Below, piece by piece: positions 8,310 through 15,644 of a DNA stretch of 64,000 nucleotides. The notes under the pieces are model-generated. The model did no database searches. It was not told the DNA's origin and saw only the letters and a list, made by a program, of their open reading frames with translations. Every line of letters starts with the position of its first letter. The first letter of the stretch is position 1. The stretch is from positions 1 through 64,000 of the forward strand of contig CAZZFT010000004.1 of the NCBI GenBank assembly GCA_964653555.1, in the 5' to 3' direction. Origin of the DNA: JAHEJV01 sp964653555. GTDB taxonomy: Bacteria; Myxococcota_A; UBA9160; SMWR01. Made by a program: the position numbers and the translations under genes.

Positions 8310-9407
8310 TCAGGCCTCCAGACGCGCGACCAGGCGATCTCGCCACTCTCCCGGCGAACCGAGGGCCAGCGAGAGACTCTTCGCGCGGCGGTAGAAGAGA
8401 TGGCAGTCGTACTCCCAGGTGTAGCCGACGCCGCCGTACATCTGGATGATCTCCTTGCCCGCGAGGTCGAAGGCTTCGCTCGCGGAGATCCGCGCGCCGC
8501 AGGCCGCCGTCGACAACTCGGCGTTATCGGTCGAGAGCGCCCAGGCCCCGTAGTAGGCGTTCGAGGTCGCGAGCTGGATGGCGGCGTAGAGATCGGCGAG
8601 GCGGTGCTTGATCGCCTGGAAGGAGGCGACGGGACGCCCGAAGGCGTAGCGGCCGAGCGTGAACTCGCGCGTGAGCTCGAGGGCGCGCTCGGCGCCGCCG
8701 ACCTGCTCGAAAGCGGCGAGCACCGCGGCCCGGTCGAGCAGGTGGCGCACCGCCGCCAGCCCCTCTCCCTTCGCGAGCGGCTCGGCGGGGGCTCCGTCGA
8801 AGACGAGGCGGCCGAGCGGGCGGGAGGGATCGACCGAGCCGACCGCCGTGGCGGTGACACCCGGCCCGTCGAGCTCGACGAGGGCGAGCACCGGCCCTAC
8901 GTCGCCCTGGGCCACCACCACCGCGAGCCCGGCCGCGGTAGCATCGGCGACCGGGAATTTCGTGCCGCTGAGCACGCCGCCCGACAGCCGCGTGGTCGGC
9001 TTGTCGAGCGCGCCGCGGCCCGGGCCCTCGGCGAGGGCGAAGGTGCCGATCCGCTCTCCGGCGGCGAGGCGCGGCAGATGGGTCTTCTGCTGGGCATCGC
9101 TCCCGAACACGAGCAGCGCCTCGGTGGCCAGGTAGACGCTCGAGGAGAACGGAATCGGCGCTAACGCGCGTCCCAGCTCCTGCGCGATCAAGGCGAGCTC
9201 CAGACGGCCGAAGCCGGCGCCGCCGAGCTCCTCGGGAACGGCCGCTCCCAGCCAGCCCATCTCGGCGACGCCCTTCCACAGCGCTTCGCTGTAGGCGCCT
9301 CCGCTCTCGAGCACTCCGCGGCAGACGTCGAGTCCGCAGTGCTCCTGCAGGTAGTCGCGGGCGGTCTGCTGGAGGAGCTTCTGCTCCTCCGTGAAATCGA
9401 AGTTCAT
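8310..9407 (-). CDS. acyl-CoA dehydrogenase, small subunit type
   Basis: A 365-residue acyl-CoA dehydrogenase homologue with N terminus MNFDFTEEQKLLQQTAR and the C-terminal block GGVGYTWEYDCHLFYRRA typical of the shorter partner in two-subunit FadE enzymes. It is the promoter-proximal gene of a three-gene minus-strand operon (this gene, the larger ACAD, the crotonase homologue). It is shorter and weaker in the FAD-binding region than its partner, which fits an alpha2-beta2 complex in which one subunit type carries the complete active site. That arrangement is inferred from known actinobacterial steroid enzymes. Confidence 0.9.
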   Translation of the reverse strand: MNFDFTEEQKLLQQTARDYLQEHCGLDVCRGVLESGGAYSEALWKGVAEMGWLGAAVPEELGGAGFGRLELALIAQELGRALAPIPFSSSVYLATEALLVFGSDAQQKTHLPRLAAGERIGTFALAEGPGRGALDKPTTRLSGGVLSGTKFPVADATAAGLAVVVAQGDVGPVLALVELDGPGVTATAVGSVDPSRPLGRLVFDGAPAEPLAKGEGLAAVRHLLDRAAVLAAFEQVGGAERALELTREFTLGRYAFGRPVASFQAIKHRLADLYAAIQLATSNAYYGAWALSTDNAELSTAACGARISASEAFDLAGKEIIQMYGGVGYTWEYDCHLFYRRAKSLSLALGSPGEWRDRLVARLEA

Positions 9408-9434
9408 GGAGCGTCTCCGGTCAGGCTGCGTGCC

Positions 9435-9442
9435 ACTATACC
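9435..9442. promoter_or_regulatory. candidate shared -10 element for divergent genes
   Basis: ACTATACC lies in the 95-base gap between the acyl-CoA dehydrogenase (start 9407, minus) and the LLM oxidoreductase (start 9503, plus). The plus reading is TATACC and the minus reading TATAGT. The expected starts are near 9449 and 9428. No clear -35 element is seen. Confidence 0.38.
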
Positions 9443-9502
9443 GTCCCGGCGGATCCGCCGCGCTCGCGCGGCGGCCTCCCCCGCCAGGAGATCCGAGACC
9501 CC

Positions 9503-10486
9503 ATGCCCCTGCTCAACCTCCGCTACGACCTGCGCTGCGCGCCCTTCGACGACACCACCTCCGCCGAGCTCGTCGCGACGGCCCTCGACCAGTGCGCCTG
9601 GGCCGACCGGCTCGGCTTCACCTCGGTGACCCTCTCGGAGCACCACGGCTCGCCGGACGGCTACTGCCCTTCGCCCCTGGTGTTCGGCGCCGCCGTCGCC
9701 GCGCGCACGGAGCGACTGCGCCTGGTGATCGCCGCGCTGATCGCGCCGCTGCACGACCCGATCCGACTCGCCGAGGACATCGCGATGCTCGACGTGATCA
9801 GCGCCGGGCGCGTGATCCCGGTGGTCTCGGGCGGCTACGTGGAGTCCGAGTTCCGCGCCTTCGGCAAGCGCCTGTCCGACCGCCGGCGGGTGATGGAGTC
9901 GATCGTCCCGTTCCTCGAGCACGCCTGGTCGGGCGAGCCCTTCGAGCACGGGGGCGAGATCGTCCGCGTGCTGCCCCGGCCGGTGCAGCGCCCTCGTCCG
10001 CCGATCTTCATGGGCGGCGGATCCGAGGCCGCGGCCCGGCGCGCGGCGCGCTTCGCCGATCACTTCATCCCCACGGTGCCCGAGTTCTTCGAGATCTACC
10101 GCGAGGAGCGCCGCGCGCTGGGCAAGCCGGACCCGGGCCCGCCCTCGCGCTCCGTCGGCAACTTCCTCTACGTCGCAGAGGACCCGGACGCGGCCTGGGA
10201 GCGGATCGCTCCCTACGCGATGCACGAGATGAACGCCTACGGCAGGTGGATGAGCGAGGCCGGCACCATCGGTCCGTACCAGCCCGTCTCCGATCCCGAC
10301 GCGCTGCGCGCGAGCGGCCAGTACCCGATCTTCACCCCCGACGAGCTGATCGGGCTCGCGAGGGGAATGGCTCCGATGGACGTCCTGCTCTTCCATCCCC
10401 TCATGGGAGGCATGGAGCCGGAGCTCTCCTGGGCGTCGCTGCGCCTGTTCGAGCAGAAGGTGCTGCCGGCGATCCGCGCCGCGTGA
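9503..10486 (+). CDS. LLM class flavin-dependent oxidoreductase
   Basis: A 327-residue luciferase-like monooxygenase of the FMN/F420-using TIM-barrel family. Supporting segments are LSEHHGSPDGYCPSPL (barrel strand with conserved His-His), AEDIAMLDVISAGRV (the family's usual helix) and GGGSEAAARRAARFAD (phosphate-binding region). It could be a flavin monooxygenase or an F420-dependent reductase; the sequence alone does not decide. An AGGAG ribosome site precedes ATG 9503. It is divergent from the ACAD operon and is followed by two stem-loops. Confidence 0.87.
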   Translation: MPLLNLRYDLRCAPFDDTTSAELVATALDQCAWADRLGFTSVTLSEHHGSPDGYCPSPLVFGAAVAARTERLRLVIAALIAPLHDPIRLAEDIAMLDVISAGRVIPVVSGGYVESEFRAFGKRLSDRRRVMESIVPFLEHAWSGEPFEHGGEIVRVLPRPVQRPRPPIFMGGGSEAAARRAARFADHFIPTVPEFFEIYREERRALGKPDPGPPSRSVGNFLYVAEDPDAAWERIAPYAMHEMNAYGRWMSEAGTIGPYQPVSDPDALRASGQYPIFTPDELIGLARGMAPMDVLLFHPLMGGMEPELSWASLRLFEQKVLPAIRAA

Positions 10487-10514
10487 GGCACGCCGTCGCA
10501 GCGAGTCCCAGCCG

Positions 10515-10530
10515 GTCCCGTTTCCGGGAC
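10515..10530 (+). terminator. stem-loop after LLM gene
   Basis: A perfect GTCCCG / CGGGAC inverted repeat with a TTTC loop begins 28 bases after the stop of the LLM gene. No U tract follows. It may end or stabilise that transcript. Confidence 0.4.
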
Positions 10531-10536
10531 GATCCG

Positions 10537-10571
10537 CACCGTCGGGTCGCAATGTCGCTCCACCGACGGTG
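10537..10571 (+). terminator. second stem-loop, 9-bp arms
   Basis: CACCGTCGG (10537-10545) and CCGACGGTG (10563-10571) form perfect arms around a 17-base loop. Together with the hairpin at 10515 this makes a tandem stem-loop region between the LLM gene and the promoter of the PEP-CTERM gene. It could be a terminator or a regulator-binding dyad. Confidence 0.35.
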
Positions 10572-10610
10572 ACGAAATCGCGAAAAGCACTCTCGCCGGC
10601 GGTTTTGCGC

Positions 10611-10640
10611 TTGACGATTCCACTCTCGAAGTGGGATGAT
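10611..10640 (+). promoter_or_regulatory. candidate sigma-70-type promoter of the PEP-CTERM gene
   Basis: TTGACG at 10611-10616 is followed after 18 bases by GATGAT at 10635-10640. The expected start is near 10647, about 25 bases before ATG 10672. The run GGGAGGGG at 10658-10665 is a strong ribosome site. Confidence 0.4.
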
Positions 10641-10671
10641 CCCCTCGGTTTCTACCTGGGAGGGGAACCTT

Positions 10672-11331
10672 ATGTCGCTGAAGTGTGCGACCCATTCGCT
10701 CTGTCTTGCTGCTGTCCTGTCTCTCTCGGTGGGCATCTTAAGCTCACCCGCCTCCGCCACCCCGACTCTGGATCAGTTCGAGTCCCCCGGCTTCGGGGCC
10801 ACGGGGTTCAGCTCGACTCTCGAGCGGGCGCAGGTGTTCACGTCCGGACTGAATGGCCTGCTCTCGCAGGTCGTCGTCGTCATCCAGAAGCCGAGCGGAT
10901 CGACCGACGACCTGACCTTCGGGATCCACAACACCACGGGCGGCGTGCCCTACGAGTCCGCCTTCTACACGGGTACCGTGTCGAGCGCGGCGGTTCCGAC
11001 CACCTTCGGGGCGGTCGCAATCGACCTCTCGAGTGCCGGGATCTACGCCCATCCGGGCGTGCAGCTGGCGATCTCGCTGTCGAACACGTCGGCATCCGGG
11101 AGCTCCGGCTGGTTCTGGCGCTCCTCGGCGGGAACCCCGCCCTATCCGGACGGCGGGTTCTTCCTGCGAGGCGCTCCGGGCTACACCACCTGGGGAGAGC
11201 CCGACCCGAACCTGGACGGGACGTTCTACACCTACGTCGATACGGCCCTCACTCCCGAGCCCACGACGGCGCTGCTGCTCGCCTCGGGTCTCGTCGGACT
11301 GGCCGCGCGGCGTCGTGTGACCCGAGCCTGA
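10672..11331 (+). CDS. PEP-CTERM sorting domain protein
   Basis: A 219-residue exported protein. It has a signal peptide (hydrophobic LCLAAVLSLSVGILS ending in ASA), a beta-rich middle without a family I recognise, and a classic C-terminal PEP-CTERM tail: TPEP at residues 194-197, a hydrophobic helix (TTALLLASGLVGLA) and a final RRR cluster. Exosortase recognises this tail and processes such proteins for surface or exopolysaccharide-linked release. ATG 10672 is preferred over ATG 10636 because of the strong ribosome site directly before it. No exosortase gene is in the window. The gene stands alone with its own promoter. Confidence 0.9.
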   Translation: MSLKCATHSLCLAAVLSLSVGILSSPASATPTLDQFESPGFGATGFSSTLERAQVFTSGLNGLLSQVVVVIQKPSGSTDDLTFGIHNTTGGVPYESAFYTGTVSSAAVPTTFGAVAIDLSSAGIYAHPGVQLAISLSNTSASGSSGWFWRSSAGTPPYPDGGFFLRGAPGYTTWGEPDPNLDGTFYTYVDTALTPEPTTALLLASGLVGLAARRRVTRA

Positions 11332-11349
11332 TCCAGAGCCGAAGAGCGC

Positions 11350-11371
11350 GTCGGCAGCCCCGGGCTCCGAC
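11350..11371. terminator. GC hairpin at tail-to-tail junction
   Basis: GTCGG plus AGCC pair with GGCT plus CCGAC, with one bulged C and a CCG loop. It lies between the PEP-CTERM stop (11331) and the LLM stop (11386). No U tract is present on either strand. Confidence 0.38.
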
Positions 11372-11385
11372 GCACCGACCGACCG

Positions 11386-12249
11386 CTAGCGCGCCTTCGC
11401 GATCACCCGATCCGCGAAGGCGCGCAGCGCGTCGATCTTCTGCTCGAGGCTCTGCGTGTCCGTCTCGTAGGCGTTGCGGAAGCCGACGATCGCGTCGGTC
11501 ACGCCCTTGTCCTCCAGGCGTCTCACGCCGTCCACCGTATAGGCGTCCATCGAGATCACGTGGATCTGGAAGGGATCGTTCGCGCGCCCCTCCTCCTTGC
11601 GGTACTGCGCGAGCTTCGCGAGCAGCGCGTCGAGATCGTCCTTCCCGCCGCCGTGCATCCAGCCGTCGCACAGCCGCGCGGCGCGGCGCAGCGCTCCGTC
11701 CGCGTGACCGCCCAGCAGGATCGGCATCTCGTCGGGCACGGGACACAGCTTGATCGCCGGGATGTCGTAGAACTCCCCGTGGTACTCGAAGTACTCCCCG
11801 GTGGTGAGACCACGCAGGATCTCGATCATCTCGTCGAGCCGCTTGCCGCGGCGCGTCCACTCGGTGCCTGTCACCGTGTAGTCCTCGGGCCAGGGCGAGA
11901 GCCCCACGCCGAGGGTGACGCGGTTGCGCGTCAGGTAGGCCACCGAAGTGGCCTGCTTCGCCGCGAGCACCGGACTGCGGATCGGCAGCTTGATCACGAA
12001 GGTCGAGAAGCGCAGATGGGTGGTCGCGGCGCCGAGCGCCGCCATCAGCGCGAAGGGGTCGATGAAGGGCTTCCCTTCCAGGAACTCCCGATTGCCGTCC
12101 TGGTTGTAGGGATACTGCGTATCCGACTCCTTCGGGAAGCAGATGCTGTCGGGGATGGTGAAGGAGGTGTACCCCGCGTCCTCGGCCGCCTGGGCCAGGG
12201 GGATCAGCTGGTGGGGGTCGCACATCGACTCGGCGTAGGAGAAGCGCAT
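11386..12249 (-). CDS. LLM class oxidoreductase, F420-dependent type
   Basis: A 287-residue luciferase-like TIM-barrel protein. The AAEDAGYTSFTIPDS N-terminal strand-helix, SPVLAAKQATSVAYLTRNRVTLGVGL and GGHADGALRRAARLCDGW are all standard for the F420-dependent branch. It probably transfers hydride to or from F420 (or FMN) on an unknown small molecule. A GGGAG ribosome site precedes ATG 12249. The gene follows the APH-like kinase gene with a 39-base gap and is probably in the same transcript. Confidence 0.87.
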   Translation of the reverse strand: MRFSYAESMCDPHQLIPLAQAAEDAGYTSFTIPDSICFPKESDTQYPYNQDGNREFLEGKPFIDPFALMAALGAATTHLRFSTFVIKLPIRSPVLAAKQATSVAYLTRNRVTLGVGLSPWPEDYTVTGTEWTRRGKRLDEMIEILRGLTTGEYFEYHGEFYDIPAIKLCPVPDEMPILLGGHADGALRRAARLCDGWMHGGGKDDLDALLAKLAQYRKEEGRANDPFQIHVISMDAYTVDGVRRLEDKGVTDAIVGFRNAYETDTQSLEQKIDALRAFADRVIAKAR

Positions 12250-12288
12250 GGAGGAACTCCCGTTTTCCCGGAGCGTGGTGCGCAGAAC

Positions 12289-13374
12289 CTAGGAGGGAAC
12301 CCCGACTTCGTCGAGCTTGCGGGCGAGCGTTTGTGAGGCGAGGTTGATCACGTCCATGTCGTGGTCGGCGGGCAGCAACTCGTAGTGCTTCAGCTGCCGG
12401 CCCAGCCGCGCCATGATCGCCGCGAACTTGAACAGCGCGAGCACCTCGTAGTAGTCGACGTGGTCGAGCGAGCGTCCGGTGCGGCGCGACCAGTGAGCGA
12501 GCGTCTCCTCGCGCCCGGGCATGCCCGGGAGGCGGGAGAGCCCCACGCCTTCGCTGAAGCAGCGGTCGAGGGCCACCCACCAGGCGCAGTCCTGGAGCGG
12601 ATTGCCCAGACGCACCATCTCCCAGTCGAGGACGCCGATGCACTCGACTCCGGCGTAGATCTGGTTCGCGAGCCGCGAGTCGCCCCAGCACAGGGCGACC
12701 GGCTCGCCGGTCGGCGCCTCGTCGCGCAGCCAGCCGAAGGCGCGCTCGAGCAACGGATAGCGTCCGCGGTCGCCGAGGCCCCAGGAGAGGTAGTCGTCGT
12801 AGTAGTGAAGGTGCTGGAGCAGCGCGTCGCCGCCGCGCTCCGGCTCGTCGAGGAAGCCGAGATCCAGCGCGATCGGGTCGAGCTCGTGCACCCGGCACAT
12901 CGCCTCGACGCCGCTCCACCACACCTGCTCGCGCTCCGCGGGCGAGAGCTGCTCGGCGATGCGCCCCGCCGCGTGCATCGGCGGGTTGTCCGAGGGCACC
13001 CAGCCGTCGAGGAACTCCATCAGGTAGAAGGGGGAGCCGAGGACCCGACCCTCCCAGTCGCAGCCGCGCATCGCCGGAACGGGTACCCCGGTCTTCGCCA
13101 GCGCGGACATCACCCGATACTGGATGGTCAGGTCGTAGCTCGGAAACACGTTGAAGCCGCGCGGCTCGATGCGCGCCACCAGCGGCTCGCGTCGCCGGGC
13201 ACCGCCCTCGCGCCAGGACACCGAGAACATGAGCGTCTCGCTCGAGAAGCCGGTGTTGGAGGGCGCGCGCAGGTCCTCGACCGCCAGCGCCTCGGCCTCG
13301 GGCCGCGTGCGCGCGAGAAACGCCTCGAGCCGCGGCCGGATGGCGTCGAGATCGCGCTTCCCGGGGATCGCCAC
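12289..13374 (-). CDS. APH-like phosphotransferase family protein
   Basis: A 361-residue aminoglycoside-phosphotransferase-fold kinase of the ACAD10/11-like group often found near acyl-CoA genes. The catalytic loop reads LCWGDSRLANQI: Trp-Gly-Asp in place of His-Gly-Asp, a variant common in this bacterial subgroup, with Asp and Asn kept. VLDWEMV supplies the metal-binding Asp. In ACAD10/11 the kinase domain phosphorylates 4-hydroxyacyl-CoA; a similar role here is inference. GTG 13374 begins seven bases downstream of a TATACT element, so the message may be leaderless. Confidence 0.84.
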   Translation of the reverse strand: MAIPGKRDLDAIRPRLEAFLARTRPEAEALAVEDLRAPSNTGFSSETLMFSVSWREGGARRREPLVARIEPRGFNVFPSYDLTIQYRVMSALAKTGVPVPAMRGCDWEGRVLGSPFYLMEFLDGWVPSDNPPMHAAGRIAEQLSPAEREQVWWSGVEAMCRVHELDPIALDLGFLDEPERGGDALLQHLHYYDDYLSWGLGDRGRYPLLERAFGWLRDEAPTGEPVALCWGDSRLANQIYAGVECIGVLDWEMVRLGNPLQDCAWWVALDRCFSEGVGLSRLPGMPGREETLAHWSRRTGRSLDHVDYYEVLALFKFAAIMARLGRQLKHYELLPADHDMDVINLASQTLARKLDEVGVPS

Positions 13375-13380
13375 GCGCGC

Positions 13381-13388
13381 AGTATACT
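13381..13388. promoter_or_regulatory. palindromic -10 element shared by divergent genes
   Basis: AGTATACT, inside the perfect palindrome CAGTATACTG at 13380-13389, gives TATACT on both strands in the 38-base gap between the APH-like kinase and the Ddn-like gene. On the minus strand the start site would coincide with GTG 13374. On the plus strand it would lie about 18 bases before GTG 13413. Confidence 0.5.
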
Positions 13389-13412
13389 GACGGGCCCGCT
13401 ACGGAGGGCGAC

Positions 13413-13835
13413 GTGAAGCGGACCCCCGTCGTCCGACTGTTCTGGAAGCTGCACCCCTGGATCTACCGCGCGAGCGGCGGCCGGGTGCTGGGACGTCTGG
13501 TCGGCATGGACGTGCTGCTGCTCACGACCACCGGCGCGAGGACCGGCCGCCCGCGCACCACCGCCCTGACCTGCTTCGAGGACGCCGGCCGCTACGTGGT
13601 GATCGGCTCCTTCCTCGGCGAGCCGCACCACCCCGGCTGGGTACACAACCTGCGCGCCAGCCCGCACGCCCGCGTGCAGCGCGGGAGCCGCCGCCTGCCG
13701 GTGACCGCTCACGAGGCCCACGGTGAGGAGCGCGCGCGCCTGTGGAAGCGCGCCGTCGCGATCCAGCCCGAGTACTCGTCCTACGAGACACGCACCGAGC
13801 GCGAGATCCCCGTGGTGGTGCTGGACCCGGGCTAG
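13413..13835 (+). CDS. nitroreductase/deazaflavin (F420)-dependent family protein, Ddn-like
   Basis: A 140-residue split-barrel protein of the Ddn/DUF385 family, which uses F420H2 to reduce quinones, nitro compounds or enones. TTTGARTGRPRTTALTCFED and YVVIGSFLGEPHHPGWVHNLRASP are the family's two signature segments for F420 phosphate and deazaflavin binding. The short membrane-associating N-terminal helix (RLFWKLHPWIYRA) is also typical. GTG 13413 is set by a GGAGGG ribosome site at 13403-13408. With four LLM genes in the window, it argues that the host makes F420. Confidence 0.88.
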   Translation: MKRTPVVRLFWKLHPWIYRASGGRVLGRLVGMDVLLLTTTGARTGRPRTTALTCFEDAGRYVVIGSFLGEPHHPGWVHNLRASPHARVQRGSRRLPVTAHEAHGEERARLWKRAVAIQPEYSSYETRTEREIPVVVLDPG

Positions 13836-13839
13836 CAGG

Positions 13840-13855
13840 CCGACTCAAGAGTCGG
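13840..13855. terminator. hairpin between convergent genes
   Basis: CCGACT and AGTCGG arms with a CAAG loop fill almost the whole 22-base gap between the stops at 13835 and 13858. The symmetry suits a bidirectional terminator, but there is no U tract. Confidence 0.45.
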
Positions 13856-13857
13856 GT

Positions 13858-15210
13858 CTAGCTGTGCGATCCCTCGTCCGCGCTCCCGGCCTGGAGCACC
13901 TCGCGCTCGTAGTCGGCGATCGAGTCGAAGACGCGGAGCGGATCGCCCAGGGCCGCGTCGAGATCGGGAAGAGGCACCGCCTCGGTGCGCTCGAACAGCC
14001 GCGTCAGCAGGACGCGCACGCCGCTCGCGCTCTCGGGAACGCCGCCGACCACGGCCCCCGCGTCGAAGTCCCCCGATCGCAGGCGCACCACGCGCAGAAT
14101 CCCGCCGCCCTCGGCGCGCCAGTTGAGCGCCAGGTCGATCAGGACGTCCTCCGCACCCCGATCACCGATCTCCGCCACCGCGATCGCCTCGATCTTCGCG
14201 AGCTCCACGCGCCCGCGGCGGTCCTCTCCGACACGCAGCTCGAGCGCGTCGGAGCCCAGAGCGGTCGGGATCGCCGCCATCGCCTTCACGCTCTGGAAGC
14301 GCAGGGCCGGCGCGTGGAGCTCCAGGGCGGGCTCGATCACGAGCGCGGAGAAGACGTCGTCGAGCTCGTCCGCCACCGCCGGCGCGGTTGCGGTCGCGGC
14401 GGCAGGCGGCGGCGACGAGGGAGTGAGAGCAGGCTCCGCGATCGCGCCCCCGGTCGGCGCCCGCTCGTCCGGGTCCGGCTCGACGGCTCCGTCCCGCTCG
14501 AGCTCGGACACGAGCTGGCGCAGCGCGTCCCGACGGGACTCGTGCAGGTCCGGAGCGGCGAGGGCGATGCGCGCCGCGCGCAGCGCCGTCGGCGGGTCCA
14601 GCACCCGCGCGTACTCCGCCACCCGCACGGCCAGGCCCGGCGTGAGGCCGCTCGCGCCCGGGTCGAGCGCGTGGCGCAGGGCCAGGACCGGCCACTGCAC
14701 GTCGTCCCCTTCGAGCAGCACCGGAACCAGGCGCACCAGACTGCCCGCGTCCGCGCGGACATCGGGAAGCGCCGTCACCACCTCCACCCACAGCCGGGCG
14801 GCCTCCGCGCCCTCGCTCGCGGCGAGGCTCCGGATCACCGGCAGCACGGAGTCGACCACCTCGACCTGCCGGCCGGAGGCGAGCGCCGTGTCCCAGTAGG
14901 CGGCGACGACCCGGGGATCACCGGGCCGCTCGCGCAGCTCGGCCTCGAGCAGCCGGTAGGCCATCGGGAGGTTCCCGCGCTGCCGGGCCTCCGCCGCGCG
15001 CTTCACCACCCGGCGCGTCTCCAGGGCCGCGCCGAGCTTCTCGGCGGCCGGGGTCTCCCGGATCCGCTCGGCCGCGGAGCCGAGGGCGCCCGCGACGCGG
15101 TTCGTGGTGCGGCGCAGCCGGTCGGCGCTCCCGACTCCCGCCGCCCTGAGCTTGTCTCGCGCGCGCGCGAAGGCGCTCCCCGCCCGGGATCGTTTGCCGT
15201 CTTCGTCCAC
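13858..15210 (-). CDS. hypothetical protein with TPR-like helical region
   Basis: A 450-residue protein with no family I recognise. Residues 1-75 are basic and Ala/Arg-rich helix. About 80-250 look like alpha-helical repeats (for example MAYRLLEAELRERPGDPRVV and VAEYARVLDPPTALRAARIAL). A Pro/Ala-rich linker covers about 260-285, and the C-terminal part is a mixed alpha/beta domain (about 290-430). There is no signal peptide, so it is probably cytoplasmic. The start is a GTG at 15210 with only a weak ribosome site. Its neighbours (PhzF remnant, amidohydrolase) give no clear functional hint. Confidence 0.7.
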   Translation of the reverse strand: MDEDGKRSRAGSAFARARDKLRAAGVGSADRLRRTTNRVAGALGSAAERIRETPAAEKLGAALETRRVVKRAAEARQRGNLPMAYRLLEAELRERPGDPRVVAAYWDTALASGRQVEVVDSVLPVIRSLAASEGAEAARLWVEVVTALPDVRADAGSLVRLVPVLLEGDDVQWPVLALRHALDPGASGLTPGLAVRVAEYARVLDPPTALRAARIALAAPDLHESRRDALRQLVSELERDGAVEPDPDERAPTGGAIAEPALTPSSPPPAAATATAPAVADELDDVFSALVIEPALELHAPALRFQSVKAMAAIPTALGSDALELRVGEDRRGRVELAKIEAIAVAEIGDRGAEDVLIDLALNWRAEGGGILRVVRLRSGDFDAGAVVGGVPESASGVRVLLTRLFERTEAVPLPDLDAALGDPLRVFDSIADYEREVLQAGSADEGSHS

Positions 15211-15349
15211 GCTTCCAGCGCCTCTGTAACGGGAGATGCGGCGAGGGCGCGCCGGGCCGGCTCACCCCCGATCGCAGCTCCATCGACCGAACGCCGGGTT
15301 TGGCTGAGACGCAATGGGCGCACGCCGCGCGCCCGGTCGCCGCCCGGGT

Positions 15350-15592
15350 TCAGCCGACGCGCATCTCCCCGTCCAGGACCGTGACGGCCTGACCGAAGAT
15401 GCGCAGCCGGTAGGCTGGGCCCGGGATCGTGGGCTCCAGGACGAAGGTCGTCTCGGAGAGATTCGTCCACGCCGCGATCCGCTGCATCTGCTCCGGCGAG
15501 AGATCGTCGGCGCCGATCACCACGGCGACGGGATTGCCGCGAAAGGGCTGCGCCGAGAAGACGTCGACCTGCTTGAAGCGGAGCGAGGGCAT
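15350..15592 (-). pseudogene. PhzF-family remnant with internal in-frame deletion
   Basis: An 80-codon reading frame. Residues 1-66 match the N terminus of PhzF-type isomerases (RFKQVDVF, FRGNPVAVV, WTNLSETTFVL, YRLRIF), including the catalytic-region segment GNPVAVV. The next 14 residues (GQAVTVLDGEMRVG) resemble the C-terminal end of the same family. About 200 residues, including the GHPT block and most of both domains, are missing between RIF and GQAV. The reading frame is otherwise open. I read this as a gene that lost its middle in frame, so the product cannot fold as a PhzF dimer. Confidence 0.65.
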
Positions 15593-15644
15593 ACGCGGCT
15601 CCCGATCGGGTCGCGGGCGCGTGGAGCGCCGACGCTAGCGCACC

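Noticed and set aside
5732..8860. A 1042-codon minus-strand frame through the AcpH-like and acyl-CoA dehydrogenase region
   Set aside because: It is a frame shadow: no domain is recognisable and it overlaps four well-supported genes.
12289..13374. Loss of the kinase catalytic His (WGD for HGD) as a sign of inactivity
   Set aside because: The WGDSR form is common in this APH/ACAD10-like subgroup, and the catalytic Asp and Asn are intact.
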